A DNA stretch of 25,882 bases from an uncultured Steroidobacter sp. (GCA_946478975.1 CAMLEO010000075.1:1-25882); one strand, 5' to 3'; positions 6,863 through 16,046 are shown, numbered from the stretch's first letter. Numbers and translations: made by a program. The notes: generated by a model not told the origin, from the letters alone.

Positions 6863-8750
6863 CCGCTGGCGGTTCCTGCGGGCCGTCTTGTTTGTAAGTG
6901 GCGAGCAGCTGACGGAAGTCCGGCGAAGTCGCGGCCAGCAGCGGCGCCGGGCCTTGGGCGACCACGCGGCCCTCGTGCATCACGATCACTTCGTCGAAGC
7001 GATCGAGCAGATGCAGGCGATGGATGGAAGATACGATGCAGGCGTTCTTCAGCATCCCGAACAAGTTGTCGTAGACGCGAGCTTCGGTGCGCGAATCCAG
7101 CGCAGCAGTCGGCTCGTCGAACAAGACGAGGTTGCTTTCGCCAGCGGCGAGAATGCCGCGAGCGAGCGCGATCCGGGCGCGTTGACCGCCCGACCAGTTC
7201 GCACCCTTCTCCATCACTGCCGTCGTGAGCCCTTCGCCGGTCGGCGCGATGAACTCGCTCACGCAAGCCGCGTCCATCGCCGCCACGAACTGCGCCTCGG
7301 ACGGCGAGCCGTGATGCGTTGAGCACAGCGAAAGATTCTCGGCCAGCGAGCCCTCGACCACTTCCGCATCCTGAGGCACGAGCGTGACATTGTTTCGAAG
7401 CACCTGCGCCGCGGCCGACTTCTTCCCGAAGGCGAAGAAACCCATGATCGTCGGGCCGCTACGTCGATCGACGACGATGCGCTCGGCTTCATACAAACCC
7501 GCCAGCACTCGTAACAGCGTGCTCTTGCCCGAGCCGCTGCTGCCGATCAGCGCATAGCGACGACCCTGCTGCAACGTCACGCTGACGCGATCGAGCGTCG
7601 GACGTTCGCTGCGCGCGGCCGGATGGCTGAACACCAGGTCGCGCACCATGTAGCACTCGGAATCCGGTGAACTCGCCTGCAGCAGTTCGCTGTCGATCAC
7701 CTGCGGGACTTTCACTTCAGCTTCGCGGATCGGATCGGCGCTCGCGAAGTCGGCGTGCTGACGAGCGAATGTTTGGAAGTGCGATGCCATGGCCGAGATC
7801 ACGCCGCCCGCTTGGGCGGCATATTCCCAAACCATGTACAGGCTGCCGAGCATGATTGTTTTCTGCGCGGCGCCGCCGCCGGCGTGACGAACTGCGAGCC
7901 ACGCGAACAACGCAACCAAGCCGCAGCTGAGCGCCTTGCTGCTCACGTCGACGGTGCACCACTTCGCTTCGTTGAGCACGATCGAACGACGCAGCGGCGC
8001 AAAGATGGATTCGAGGCGGCGTTCCAACAAAGCCTTCATGGCGCGCGCCTGACGAAGCGCGAACACGCTGGTGATATTGCCGAGCGCATCGAGCAAGGTC
8101 GCAGCGTAGCGGCGCTCGGCGTCGTTCTCCCGGTGCGCAAGACGGATCATCGCGCGATCGAACGCGAGCACCGACACGCAGATGACCACGAAGCCCACGA
8201 TCGCGCTCAGGCCGACGATCGGCTCCAGCAGCCACAGCGCAACCATCGGGCCGACCAGGCGCACCGCGCTGCTGAGATAAATAAACTGACTCTGGGTGAA
8301 CGCCGACAGCGCGCTGCTGCTTTGCTGAACGCGATGGGTGGTGATGCCCGAATGATTCTTTTCGTGCCACGCCAGCGGCAGCGACAGCAGGCGCTCGAAC
8401 AAACCGGTGGAAATGCGATGGCGAACTTCGAGTGCGACGTTGCGTTCGAGCAGCCGGCCGGGGCCATGAAACAACCAGCTCACCGCGGTCGCGCCGATGA
8501 CCAGCGCCAGCCACAAACCCGCTCTGCCAACACCCGCCGCGCCTTCAGCTTGCAACGTGTTGATCGCGTGGCCGGCGAAATACGGCACGCTCAGGAGCAC
8601 GCATTGAGCGGTCAGCAGCATCGCCATCGCGGCGAGCAACGTGCCGCGGCGACCCTGCGAGTACGCCCACAAATGCTGGTAAAGAAACAGAACGCCAGTG
8701 TTTTTGTTTTTGGTGCCCGGTGCGCTTGCTGCCGCCGTCTCGCCCTTCAC
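6849..8750 (-). CDS. ABC transporter half-molecule, exporter type (transmembrane domain fused to ATPase)
   Basis: The 633-residue product is a type IV (MsbA/ABCB-like) exporter half-transporter that would work as a dimer in the inner membrane. The N-terminal half carries about six hydrophobic segments, including LLAAMAMLLTAQCVLLSV, GLWLALVIGATAVSWLF, and two near VALWLLEPIVGLSAIVGFVV. The ATPase domain has Walker A GSSGSGKST, a Q-loop in VTLVPQD, signature WSGGQRARIALARG (Trp where Leu is usual), Walker B LVLFDEPTAALD, and an H-loop in SSIHRL. The stretch between Walker A and the Q-loop (RRSGPTIMGFFAFGKKSAAA) is unlike the usual D-x-x-D-I segment. The start is GTG 8750, since the frame is closed just upstream. 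Substrate is unknown; no partner permease, TolC or peptidase is adjacent. Confidence 0.88.
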   Translation of the reverse strand: MKGETAAASAPGTKNKNTGVLFLYQHLWAYSQGRRGTLLAAMAMLLTAQCVLLSVPYFAGHAINTLQAEGAAGVGRAGLWLALVIGATAVSWLFHGPGRLLERNVALEVRHRISTGLFERLLSLPLAWHEKNHSGITTHRVQQSSSALSAFTQSQFIYLSSAVRLVGPMVALWLLEPIVGLSAIVGFVVICVSVLAFDRAMIRLAHRENDAERRYAATLLDALGNITSVFALRQARAMKALLERRLESIFAPLRRSIVLNEAKWCTVDVSSKALSCGLVALFAWLAVRHAGGGAAQKTIMLGSLYMVWEYAAQAGGVISAMASHFQTFARQHADFASADPIREAEVKVPQVIDSELLQASSPDSECYMVRDLVFSHPAARSERPTLDRVSVTLQQGRRYALIGSSGSGKSTLLRVLAGLYEAERIVVDRRSGPTIMGFFAFGKKSAAAQVLRNNVTLVPQDAEVVEGSLAENLSLCSTHHGSPSEAQFVAAMDAACVSEFIAPTGEGLTTAVMEKGANWSGGQRARIALARGILAAGESNLVLFDEPTAALDSRTEARVYDNLFGMLKNACIVSSIHRLHLLDRFDEVIVMHEGRVVAQGPAPLLAATSPDFRQLLATYKQDGPQEPPAANAA

Positions 8751-8881
8751 AGTGCTACATAACCTCTAGCCGCCCAGAGGCAACTTTAGGGCGCAGCGGC
8801 CTGGCAATACGTGAACCGGTCGACGCTTCGGGCGCTCGCCCCGTCAGGCGAACCCCTAAGATTCCCGCTGGATGAACGACT

Positions 8882-9262
8882 TCAGTGCTTCAGCATGCTC
8901 GCGCAGCTGCGGGCGCAGTGTTCGCAGGCATCCACGCACTCTTCCATGCCGTCGAGGTCGCGACAGCTGGCGGCGCATTCCTCACAAACGCGGGCGCACG
9001 CTCGGCATAAATCCTCGTGCAGGACGAAGTTCGCGAGCATGGCGTCGGCGGTGACGCGACACAGTTGCGAGCAGATCGTCATCAAGCGGAAATGATTGGG
9101 CTCGACGTGCGCGCCGCCCTGCTCCAGGCAGTGATTCATCGCCATGCTGAAACAAACCCGAGCACAGCGCTCGCAGTCTTCGATGCACTGTTTCATGTCG
9201 GTGACGGGGTGAGTGCCGGGGGTGGCGCTCGGCGTTCCCGGGCGAGTGACTGATGGGTTCAT
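8882..9262 (-). CDS. Cys-rich four-helix-bundle copper-binding-type protein (DUF326 family)
   Basis: The product is 126 residues with 16 cysteines (26, 30, 33, 37, 45, 64, 68, 86, 89, 93, 96, 100, 109, 113, 116, 120) spaced 3-4 apart along predicted helices, as in CxxxCxxC repeats lining a four-helix bundle. The family includes Csp-type proteins that store many Cu(I) ions in the bundle core. No signal peptide is seen, so it is probably cytosolic; the first 22 residues are Pro/Thr-rich and likely flexible. ATG 9262 has AAGGAA 5 nt upstream; an alternative start is Met23. It lies 67 nt downstream of the BON protein gene on the same strand, with a hairpin between. Copper binding is inferred from the family; another metal or a redox role is possible. 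Confidence 0.85.
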   Translation of the reverse strand: MNPSVTRPGTPSATPGTHPVTDMKQCIEDCERCARVCFSMAMNHCLEQGGAHVEPNHFRLMTICSQLCRVTADAMLANFVLHEDLCRACARVCEECAASCRDLDGMEECVDACEHCARSCASMLKH

Positions 9263-9281
9263 GAATGTTCCTTGTTTAGAT

Positions 9282-9309
9282 GGAGGTCGGAGCGTGCGCC
9301 CCGACCTCC
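9282..9309 (-). terminator. 9-bp inverted repeat between the BON and Cys-rich genes
   Basis: GGAGGTCGG (9282-9290) and CCGACCTCC (9301-9309) pair perfectly around a 10-nt loop. No T-run follows on either strand, so it is not a textbook intrinsic terminator. It could attenuate read-through or protect the 3' end of the BON gene message so that the two genes are expressed at different levels. Confidence 0.4.
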
Positions 9310-9329
9310 CGCAAACATCGATGCAAACA

Positions 9330-10709
9330 TCAATGCGGCATTTCTCTACTGCCCTTGTCCTTGCCGGCGGCCGAACCGGTCGTGCCGGTGGCCGAGGTGG
9401 TCGAACCTGTGGTGCCGCTCGTCGCGCTCTGGCCGGTGCTGCCGGTTTGAGAGCGCTGCTGATCCTGCACGCGGAGGCTGTTCTGCACTTCCTTCACGCC
9501 GGACAGGCGTTCGACCAATGTTTCGGCGTAACGCTTGTCTTCGCGACTGGTCACGGTGCCGGAAAGCTGCACTTCGCCTTCCTTCACGGTGACTTCGATG
9601 TTTGATGCGTCGAGACGATCGTCATCGGACAGGCAATCGCAGACTTCCTCCTTGATGCGTTCGTCGGAGCGACGATAGCCTCGCGGCCCGCGGCCGCGAT
9701 GCTGGCCGAAGTCCTGGCCTTGTGAGCCGTATTGGCTTTGTGAGCCGAACTGGCTGCGGCCGCCTTGGCTGCCGTACTCGCCGCCGTAGCCCATGCCACC
9801 ACCGGCGTAGTTACCGTATGCCTGCCCGCCGCTCGGTCGGCCCGAGCCTTGGCCGTATCTTCCTTCGCCGCCTCGGCTGCCATAACCACCTTCGCGCCAG
9901 TCCAAACCTTGGCCGTAGCTGCTGTAGCCCTGATCCATGTCGTGCATGCCGCGGCCGAAGCGTTGATAGCCGCCCTGGCCGCCGTAGCCACCGCCGCTTG
10001 AGCCGTAACTGCCTTGGCCGCCACCGCCGCCATAGCCGCCTTGATAGCCACCACCGCTGGAGCCGTAACCTCCACCGCCGTAGCCGCGTTGATAGCCGGC
10101 GCCGCCGGAGCCGTAACCGCCTTGGCCGCTCTGATAGCCGCCGCCGTAGCCCCCTTGGTAACTACCACCGCTGCCGCCGTAGCCACCGTAGTTGCCGGTG
10201 CCACTGCTGCTATAGCCGCCGTAGTTGGCGCCGCGATCGTAATCACCGTGAGCGGATCGATTGCGCCACTGCTCACGTTCGCGGCCTTGCCAGCCGCCTT
10301 CTTCGTTGCCGTAGTGGCCGCGGCCTTCGCGGCCTAAATACTCGCGGCCGCGTCCGTAACCGCTTTCGCTGAAACGTCCGCCCTGGCCGCCGCCATACTG
10401 CGTGCCGGCATCGCCGAAGCGCTGGTCATAGTCGCCCTGACCATAACCGCGTTGCATACGTTCGGGCCCAAAGCGCGATACCTGCTCTTCCGAGCCACCG
10501 CCATAGCCGCCGCGGCCTTCGCTGCCTTCGGCACGGTAATCGCCACCGCCGCCGTAGTAATCACGTTCCATGCGTTCGCGCGAGCTGCGCGAGTCGTCAT
10601 CCCATTCCTGCTGTTGTCTGGAAAACTGTCGTTCGTAATCCCGATCGCTTTGCGAGCGCCCGCGCTCGTTGCGATCGCGATTCCAATCACTTCGGTTGCT
10701 GTAGGCCAT
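9330..10709 (-). CDS. Gly/Tyr-rich low-complexity protein with C-terminal BON domain
   Basis: The 459-residue product has three parts. Residues 1-50 are highly charged (Arg/Asp/Ser, for example NRDRNERGRSQSDRDYERQ). Residues about 52-340 are low complexity, dominated by Gly, Tyr, Ser, Gln and Arg in irregular YGGGGY, GYQGGY and RGG-like units. Residues 349-414 form a BON domain (DERIKEEVCDCLSDDD to VQNSLRV), and a Thr/Ser/Gly tail follows. No signal peptide or membrane segment is seen. BON domains occur in OsmY-like stress proteins and are thought to bind lipid or protein; the repeat region resembles disordered RNA-binding or condensate-forming segments, which is inference. The start ATG 10709 is fixed by AAGGAGA 7 nt upstream. 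Repeat-rich frames on other phases here are composition artefacts. Confidence 0.85.
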   Translation of the reverse strand: MAYSNRSDWNRDRNERGRSQSDRDYERQFSRQQQEWDDDSRSSRERMERDYYGGGGDYRAEGSEGRGGYGGGSEEQVSRFGPERMQRGYGQGDYDQRFGDAGTQYGGGQGGRFSESGYGRGREYLGREGRGHYGNEEGGWQGREREQWRNRSAHGDYDRGANYGGYSSSGTGNYGGYGGSGGSYQGGYGGGYQSGQGGYGSGGAGYQRGYGGGGYGSSGGGYQGGYGGGGGQGSYGSSGGGYGGQGGYQRFGRGMHDMDQGYSSYGQGLDWREGGYGSRGGEGRYGQGSGRPSGGQAYGNYAGGGMGYGGEYGSQGGRSQFGSQSQYGSQGQDFGQHRGRGPRGYRRSDERIKEEVCDCLSDDDRLDASNIEVTVKEGEVQLSGTVTSREDKRYAETLVERLSGVKEVQNSLRVQDQQRSQTGSTGQSATSGTTGSTTSATGTTGSAAGKDKGSREMPH

Positions 10710-10716
10710 TTCTTGA

Positions 10717-10723
10717 TCTCCTT
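10717..10723 (-). promoter_or_regulatory. Strong ribosome binding site of the BON protein gene
   Basis: AAGGAGA lies 7 nt upstream of ATG 10709. It supports the chosen start and implies efficient translation, in line with an abundant stress or structural protein. Confidence 0.75.
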
Positions 10724-10836
10724 GCGGATCGAGCCGACTTCATGAGTGCGGGTCGGGTCGCTTCAGCGCAAACGCTGCTGGAGGAAGCGATGAAGTCGAC
10801 GTGGGCAGCAGCGAGCAGCGCGCTGGCGTGCCAAAA

Positions 10837-10856
10837 CAATTCTTCATCGAGAATTG
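10837..10856. repeat. Interrupted palindrome upstream of the BON gene
   Basis: CAATTCT (10837-10843) and AGAATTG (10850-10856) are perfect inverted copies around TCATCG. It is AT-rich in a GC-rich gap. On the minus strand a TTTT follows at once, so it may be a weak terminator for purA transcripts or an operator for the BON gene about 130 nt downstream. The rest of the 299-nt gap (10710-11008) shows no convincing gene. Confidence 0.45.
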
Positions 10857-10933
10857 AGTTCCGCCGCGAACGGGCGGATGTTTCGAGTCGCTGCGCCTGT
10901 CATCGGCGCTTCACACGACGCTACAACGAAGTC

Positions 10934-10960
10934 TTACACCGGCGCGATCCGCCGGTGTAA
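10934..10960. terminator. Perfect 11-bp hairpin downstream of purA
   Basis: TTACACCGGCG (10934-10944) pairs exactly with CGCCGGTGTAA (10950-10960) around a 5-nt loop. It lies about 50 nt past the purA stop on the minus strand and is the best candidate for its transcription end or 3' stabiliser. A T5 run lies 7 nt beyond it on the plus strand, but no T-run follows on the minus strand, so classical intrinsic termination of purA is not assured. Confidence 0.5.
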
Positions 10961-10973
10961 CAGTCGATTTTTA

Positions 10974-10987
10974 CCGGCGCGCGCCGG
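10974..10987. repeat. 14-nt perfect GC palindrome next to the purA hairpin
   Basis: CCGGCGCGCGCCGG is self-complementary with no spacer. It shares the CCGGCGCG core with the hairpin at 10934-10960, so the two look like a small paired palindromic element between purA and the BON gene. Confidence 0.45.
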
Positions 10988-11008
10988 CCCGAGACAATCG
11001 AAGAGGGC

Positions 11009-12346
<1,338 letters not shown>

Positions 12347-12538
12347 TCAGGCTCGCACGAAGTACAGTAGCGTAAGGCCGATGCCCATGCTCACCAACCC
12401 CATGACGCGCAACTGACGGTCGGCCAGGCTCGCAAACGTCAGCATCAGCCGTTTCACGCCCTGCGGGTTCAGAAACGGCATGATGCCTTCCAGCACCAGG
12501 TACAGCGCCAGCGCCGCGAACAGATCCGACCAGTTCAT
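12347..12538 (-). CDS. yjeT: Small inner-membrane protein, DUF2065 (YjeT family)
   Basis: The 63-residue protein has two predicted membrane helices (about 6-23, LFAALALYLVLEGIMPFL, and 42-61, QLRVMGLVSMGIGLTLLYFV) joined by a short basic loop with NPQGVKRL. Length, sequence pattern and position between hflC and purA all match YjeT/DUF2065. Function is not established; conservation next to hflK/hflC hints at a link to that membrane complex. It starts 6 nt after the hflC stop. Confidence 0.88.
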   Translation of the reverse strand: MNWSDLFAALALYLVLEGIMPFLNPQGVKRLMLTFASLADRQLRVMGLVSMGIGLTLLYFVRA

Positions 12539-12544
12539 CGCTGG

Positions 12545-13417
12545 TCAGCGCTTGGTGGCACGATTCAGATACTTGAAGAAGTCGCTGTCCGGGGAAATCA
12601 CCAGCACGTCGTTGTCGGTGCCGATGGCTTCGCGATAGGCCTGCAAGCTGCGATAGAACGAATAGAACTCGGCGTTGCGGTTGTAGGCGCGAGCGTAGAT
12701 CTCGGCCGACTTGGCGTCCCCTTCGCCGCGGATGATTTCGGACTCGCGGTAGGCTTCAGCGATGATCTCGGTGCGCTGACGATCGGCTTCGGAACGCAGC
12801 TTCTCCGCGCTCTCCTCGCCTTCGGCGCGCAGCCGCTTGGCCTGGCGGTCGAAGTCCTGGCGCATGCGGCTGAACACCGACTCGCTCACTTCTTCGGGCA
12901 GGTCGATCTTCTTCACGCGCACATCGACCAGTTCGAGGCCCAGCCCGCGCGTCGCCCCTTCGGCGAGCTTGAGGATTTCGCCCGTGAACTCGGCGCGCTC
13001 CGCAGCCACGACTTGTTGAATCGTGCGCCGAGCGATCACGCCCTTGATGCCGTCCTTCACGATGCTGCCCAGGCGGCCCGCCGCAATCTCACGATCGCCG
13101 CCGGCGGTGGCCTGGTAGTACGTGCCGACATCGGAGATGCGCCACTTGATATAAAAGTCGATGCGCAGGATCTTGCCTTCGCTGGTCAGGAACTGCTCCG
13201 AGGGATAGTTGCGAGTGTCGATGCGACGCTCGAACTTACGGATGTTGTTGACCATCGGCACCATGAAATGCAGGCCCGGGCCGTAATCGGCACGGACGAT
13301 TTCACCAAAGCGGAATTTGATCGCCAGCTCCGTCTCGCGCACGGTGAACGTCGACATCGCGAGCGTGAACGCCACCACGGCGGCCAGGATGAGAATCAGA
13401 AATCCACGGCTGGCCAT
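12545..13417 (-). CDS. hflC: HflC, SPFH/band-7 protein modulating FtsH protease
   Basis: Role: forms the large periplasm-facing HflK-HflC assembly around FtsH and controls its proteolysis of membrane proteins. The 290-residue product has one N-terminal membrane anchor (GFLILILAAVVAFTLAMSTF), the start of the SPFH domain at TVRETELAIKFRFGEIVRAD, a coiled-coil rich in Arg/Glu/Ala (about 180-240, RLRAEGEESAEKLRSEADRQ), and a C-terminal tail. It is shorter than the E. coli protein (334 aa). Its ATG shares one base with the hflK stop (TAATG), so the subunits are translationally coupled, as expected for an alternating complex. Confidence 0.95.
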   Translation of the reverse strand: MASRGFLILILAAVVAFTLAMSTFTVRETELAIKFRFGEIVRADYGPGLHFMVPMVNNIRKFERRIDTRNYPSEQFLTSEGKILRIDFYIKWRISDVGTYYQATAGGDREIAAGRLGSIVKDGIKGVIARRTIQQVVAAERAEFTGEILKLAEGATRGLGLELVDVRVKKIDLPEEVSESVFSRMRQDFDRQAKRLRAEGEESAEKLRSEADRQRTEIIAEAYRESEIIRGEGDAKSAEIYARAYNRNAEFYSFYRSLQAYREAIGTDNDVLVISPDSDFFKYLNRATKR

Positions 13418-14586
13418 TAGCGGGTCCCTCGTGTGCGGCGGTCGCCGGAGACGCTGGTGCCGTCAGAACTGTCGGTGCTCTCCACGGTCATGCTGGGTTC
13501 GCTGGTGCTGACGCGCGGCGCGCGACGGCTTTGCTCCAGCAGTTTGTCGATCGGCAGATAAACGAGATTGCCGCTGCCATTGCCGCTCGGTGTATCGAGT
13601 ATGACTTTCTTGCTCGACGCGAGCACGCGCTCAATCGTTTCCAGATACAAACGTTCGCGCGTGACCACCGGTGCGCGCTCGTATTCATCCAGCAGTGCCG
13701 TGAAGCGCTGCGCTTCACCTTCGGCATTCTGAACCTTCTGATTGCGATAGGCCTGCGCTTCCTGCACCCGGCGCACGGCGGCGCCGCGAGCGCGAGGAAT
13801 CAAATCGTTCGAATACGCCTGCGCGGCGAGCGACAAGCGGTCGCGGTCTTCACGTGCTTTGATCGCGTCCTGCTGAGCCGGCGCGACTTCGTTCGGGACT
13901 TTCACGTCCTGCAGGTTGACCGCGGTCACTTCCAGGCCGGTCTTGTAGGCATCCAGCGTGCGCTGGATCAGCTCTTTGGTCATGGCGACGATTTCCTGGC
14001 GACCCGACTCCAGCACGCCGTCGAGCTTGCTGCGGCCGATGATCTCGCGGATCGCGCTTTCGCTCACTTCCTTGAGCGTGTCTTCGGGGCGCGAAACATT
14101 GAAGGCGTAGTCGAGCGCATTGGCGCGCCGGAACTGCACTTCCATGTTGATGTCGACCATGTTTTCGTCCGAGGTCAGCATCCGGGTCTGCTCGGTGAAA
14201 CTTTCGATCGACTGGATGTTGACGATCTGCTTGGTCTCGATCGGCCAGGGCCAATGCCAGCGCAGGCCTGGCGGCGTGGTGTCCACGTGCTTGCCGAAGC
14301 GCAGGATGATGCCGCGCTCCGCGGCGTCGACCGTGTAGAGGCCGCTGAAGAACCAGATCGCGATCAGCACCGCGACGATGGTGCCGATGCCGAAACCTCG
14401 GCCCGGTCCCGAGCCGCCCGGCGCGCGGTTGCCGCCGCCCGAGCCGCCGCCGAACAGGCCAGCGAGACGACGCTGCAGATTGCGCAGGACCTCGTCCAGA
14501 TCGGGCGGTCCTTGTTCGGGCTTGTTGCCACCCCCCCAGGGGTTGCGCTTGCCTCCGGAATTACCGCCGGGTTCGTTCCACGCCAT
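13417..14586 (-). CDS. hflK: HflK, SPFH/band-7 protein partner of HflC
   Basis: Role: HflC partner in the FtsH-modulating membrane complex. The 389-residue product begins with a Gly/Asn/Pro-rich cytosolic segment (MAWNEPGGNSGGKRNPWGGG) that is typical of HflK, followed by one membrane helix (about 70-90, GFGIGTIVAVLIAIWFFSGL). The SPFH domain starts TVDAAERGIILRFGKHVDT, then a coiled-coil region (ARGAAVRRVQEAQAYRNQKV) and a Ser/Thr-rich tail. No clear ribosome site precedes ATG 14586, and the 71-nt gap to hflX shows no strong promoter, so it is probably read from the hfq-hflX transcript. Confidence 0.95.
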   Translation of the reverse strand: MAWNEPGGNSGGKRNPWGGGNKPEQGPPDLDEVLRNLQRRLAGLFGGGSGGGNRAPGGSGPGRGFGIGTIVAVLIAIWFFSGLYTVDAAERGIILRFGKHVDTTPPGLRWHWPWPIETKQIVNIQSIESFTEQTRMLTSDENMVDINMEVQFRRANALDYAFNVSRPEDTLKEVSESAIREIIGRSKLDGVLESGRQEIVAMTKELIQRTLDAYKTGLEVTAVNLQDVKVPNEVAPAQQDAIKAREDRDRLSLAAQAYSNDLIPRARGAAVRRVQEAQAYRNQKVQNAEGEAQRFTALLDEYERAPVVTRERLYLETIERVLASSKKVILDTPSGNGSGNLVYLPIDKLLEQSRRAPRVSTSEPSMTVESTDSSDGTSVSGDRRTRGTR

Positions 14587-14657
14587 GTTGGATGACTTTG
14601 ACTTTTGGAGCTGCGAAGAGGAATTCCAGCGCGCGGGCGCCTTCGGTCCGGTTTAGG

Positions 14658-16022
14658 TTATCGGGCTGAGGGGCTCGAAGCGCGCGATTTTAGGAATGGC
14701 TCAGGGTGGGCACAAGCTTTGCCGTCATCGGCCACCCCGACCGCCGCCACTTCCGGCCCCTCCGGCAGCCCTTCGGAACGGCATAAATGCTCGAATGCCC
14801 GCCGTGGCATGGACACTTCCAGGTCCACCTCGCCGCTGGGCAAGGACTGCTCCGCCAGCACGGCTCCCGCGGCAAAAAAGCGCGCCCGGGCGCGCCCGTC
14901 ACCGGGTTTGAGCACGATGTGACGATGGACCAGCTCGGGCCCCAGGAACTCGCCGATCGCGTCAATCAGCAACTGGGCGCCATCGCCGGTTTGCGCCGAC
15001 AGCCAGACGCGCCGGACCGCGCCCTGCTCGCCGCGTTCGATATGTGCGGGCTCGCCGATCAGATCGGCCTTGTTGAAGACCTCGATCTGCGGCAGCTCGC
15101 CTGCACCAACTTCGCTCAACACCTGGTTGACTTGGGCGATGCGCTCGCCGCGATTCGGGTCGGCGGCGTCGATCACATGCAGCAGCAGCGTGGATTCGCG
15201 CGCTTCCTGCAGGGTCGAGCGGAATGCCGCCACGAGCTCGTGCGGCAGCTCGCGAACGAAGCCGACCGTATCTGCCAGCAAGGCGAAGCGCGCGTCCGGC
15301 AACTCCAGTCGACGCACGGTGGGATCGAGTGTCGCGAACAGTTGATCGGCAGCGAACGCGCCTGCGCCGGTCAACCTATTAAAAAGAGTCGACTTGCCGG
15401 CGTTGGTGTAGCCGACCAACGCGACCGTGGGAATTTCCGCGCGTTTGCGCTCGCGCCGCGTGGTCTCACGCTGCGTGATTACTTTGTCCAGGCGACCGTT
15501 CAAGGTCTTGATGCGCGTGGCGAGCAGGCGCCGGTCGGTTTCCAGCTGCGTTTCGCCGGGACCGCGCAAGCCGATACCACCCTTTTGACGCTCCAGGTGA
15601 GTCCAGCCTCGCACCAGCCGCGTGGACAAGTGCTTGAGCTGTGCCAGCTCGACTTGCAGCTGACCTTCGAAGCTCCGCGCGCGTTGCGCGAAGATGTCGA
15701 GAATCAGCCCGGTGCGATCGAGCACCCGACACTGCAACAGCGCTTCGAGATTGCGCTCCTGGCTGGGCGACAGTGCATGGTCGAACACCACCAGATCCGC
15801 GCCGAGCTCTTTGACCTTGGCGTGGATCTCGTCGGCCTTGCCGCTGCCGATGTACAGACGGGGATCGGGCCCCTTGCGGGTGCCAGTGATCGTGGCGAGC
15901 ACGTCGGCGCCGGCGGATCGCGCCAGCGCCTCGAACTCACTCAACTCATCTTTACCGGGAGGACCTCCCAGACCGATGCGGACCAGGAGTGCACGTTCGC
16001 CGCTGCGGGGACGCTCAAACAA
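14658..16022 (-). CDS. hflX: HflX, ribosome-associated GTPase
   Basis: Role: a GTPase that splits stalled 70S ribosomes under stress. The 454-residue product has an N-terminal HflX domain (FERPRSGERALLVRIGL), a helical linker with the HflX-typical GxGETQLExDRR segment (GLRGPGETQLETDRRLLATR), and a GTPase domain with G1 GYTNAGKST (G204-T212), G3 ADTVGF, and G4 NKAD. A C-terminal domain follows. No ATG is available: the frame opens with two TTG codons (16025 and 16022) after GGAG. The second gives 7-nt spacing and aligns with the E. coli start MFDR, so I chose it. It lies 24 nt after the hfq stop in the same reading frame. Confidence 0.93.
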   Translation of the reverse strand: MFERPRSGERALLVRIGLGGPPGKDELSEFEALARSAGADVLATITGTRKGPDPRLYIGSGKADEIHAKVKELGADLVVFDHALSPSQERNLEALLQCRVLDRTGLILDIFAQRARSFEGQLQVELAQLKHLSTRLVRGWTHLERQKGGIGLRGPGETQLETDRRLLATRIKTLNGRLDKVITQRETTRRERKRAEIPTVALVGYTNAGKSTLFNRLTGAGAFAADQLFATLDPTVRRLELPDARFALLADTVGFVRELPHELVAAFRSTLQEARESTLLLHVIDAADPNRGERIAQVNQVLSEVGAGELPQIEVFNKADLIGEPAHIERGEQGAVRRVWLSAQTGDGAQLLIDAIGEFLGPELVHRHIVLKPGDGRARARFFAAGAVLAEQSLPSGEVDLEVSMPRRAFEHLCRSEGLPEGPEVAAVGVADDGKACAHPEPFLKSRASSPSAR

Positions 16023-16046
16023 CAACGAACTCCACGGGCCGCCTCG

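Noticed and set aside
9722..10372. Arg-rich and Ala-rich frames across the Gly-rich repeat region, both strands
   Set aside because: They are other-phase readings of the GGY repeat DNA; only the minus-strand frame ends in a real BON domain and has a ribosome site.
10812..10835. Possible sigma54 promoter upstream of the BON gene (minus-strand TTGGCACG)
   Set aside because: The -24 element matches, but the -12 GC is one base out of register and lacks TTGC.
14587..14657. Promoter or terminator between hflX and hflK
   Set aside because: Only short GC-rich self-complementary bits and a GGAATTCC palindrome; no promoter boxes or T-run.
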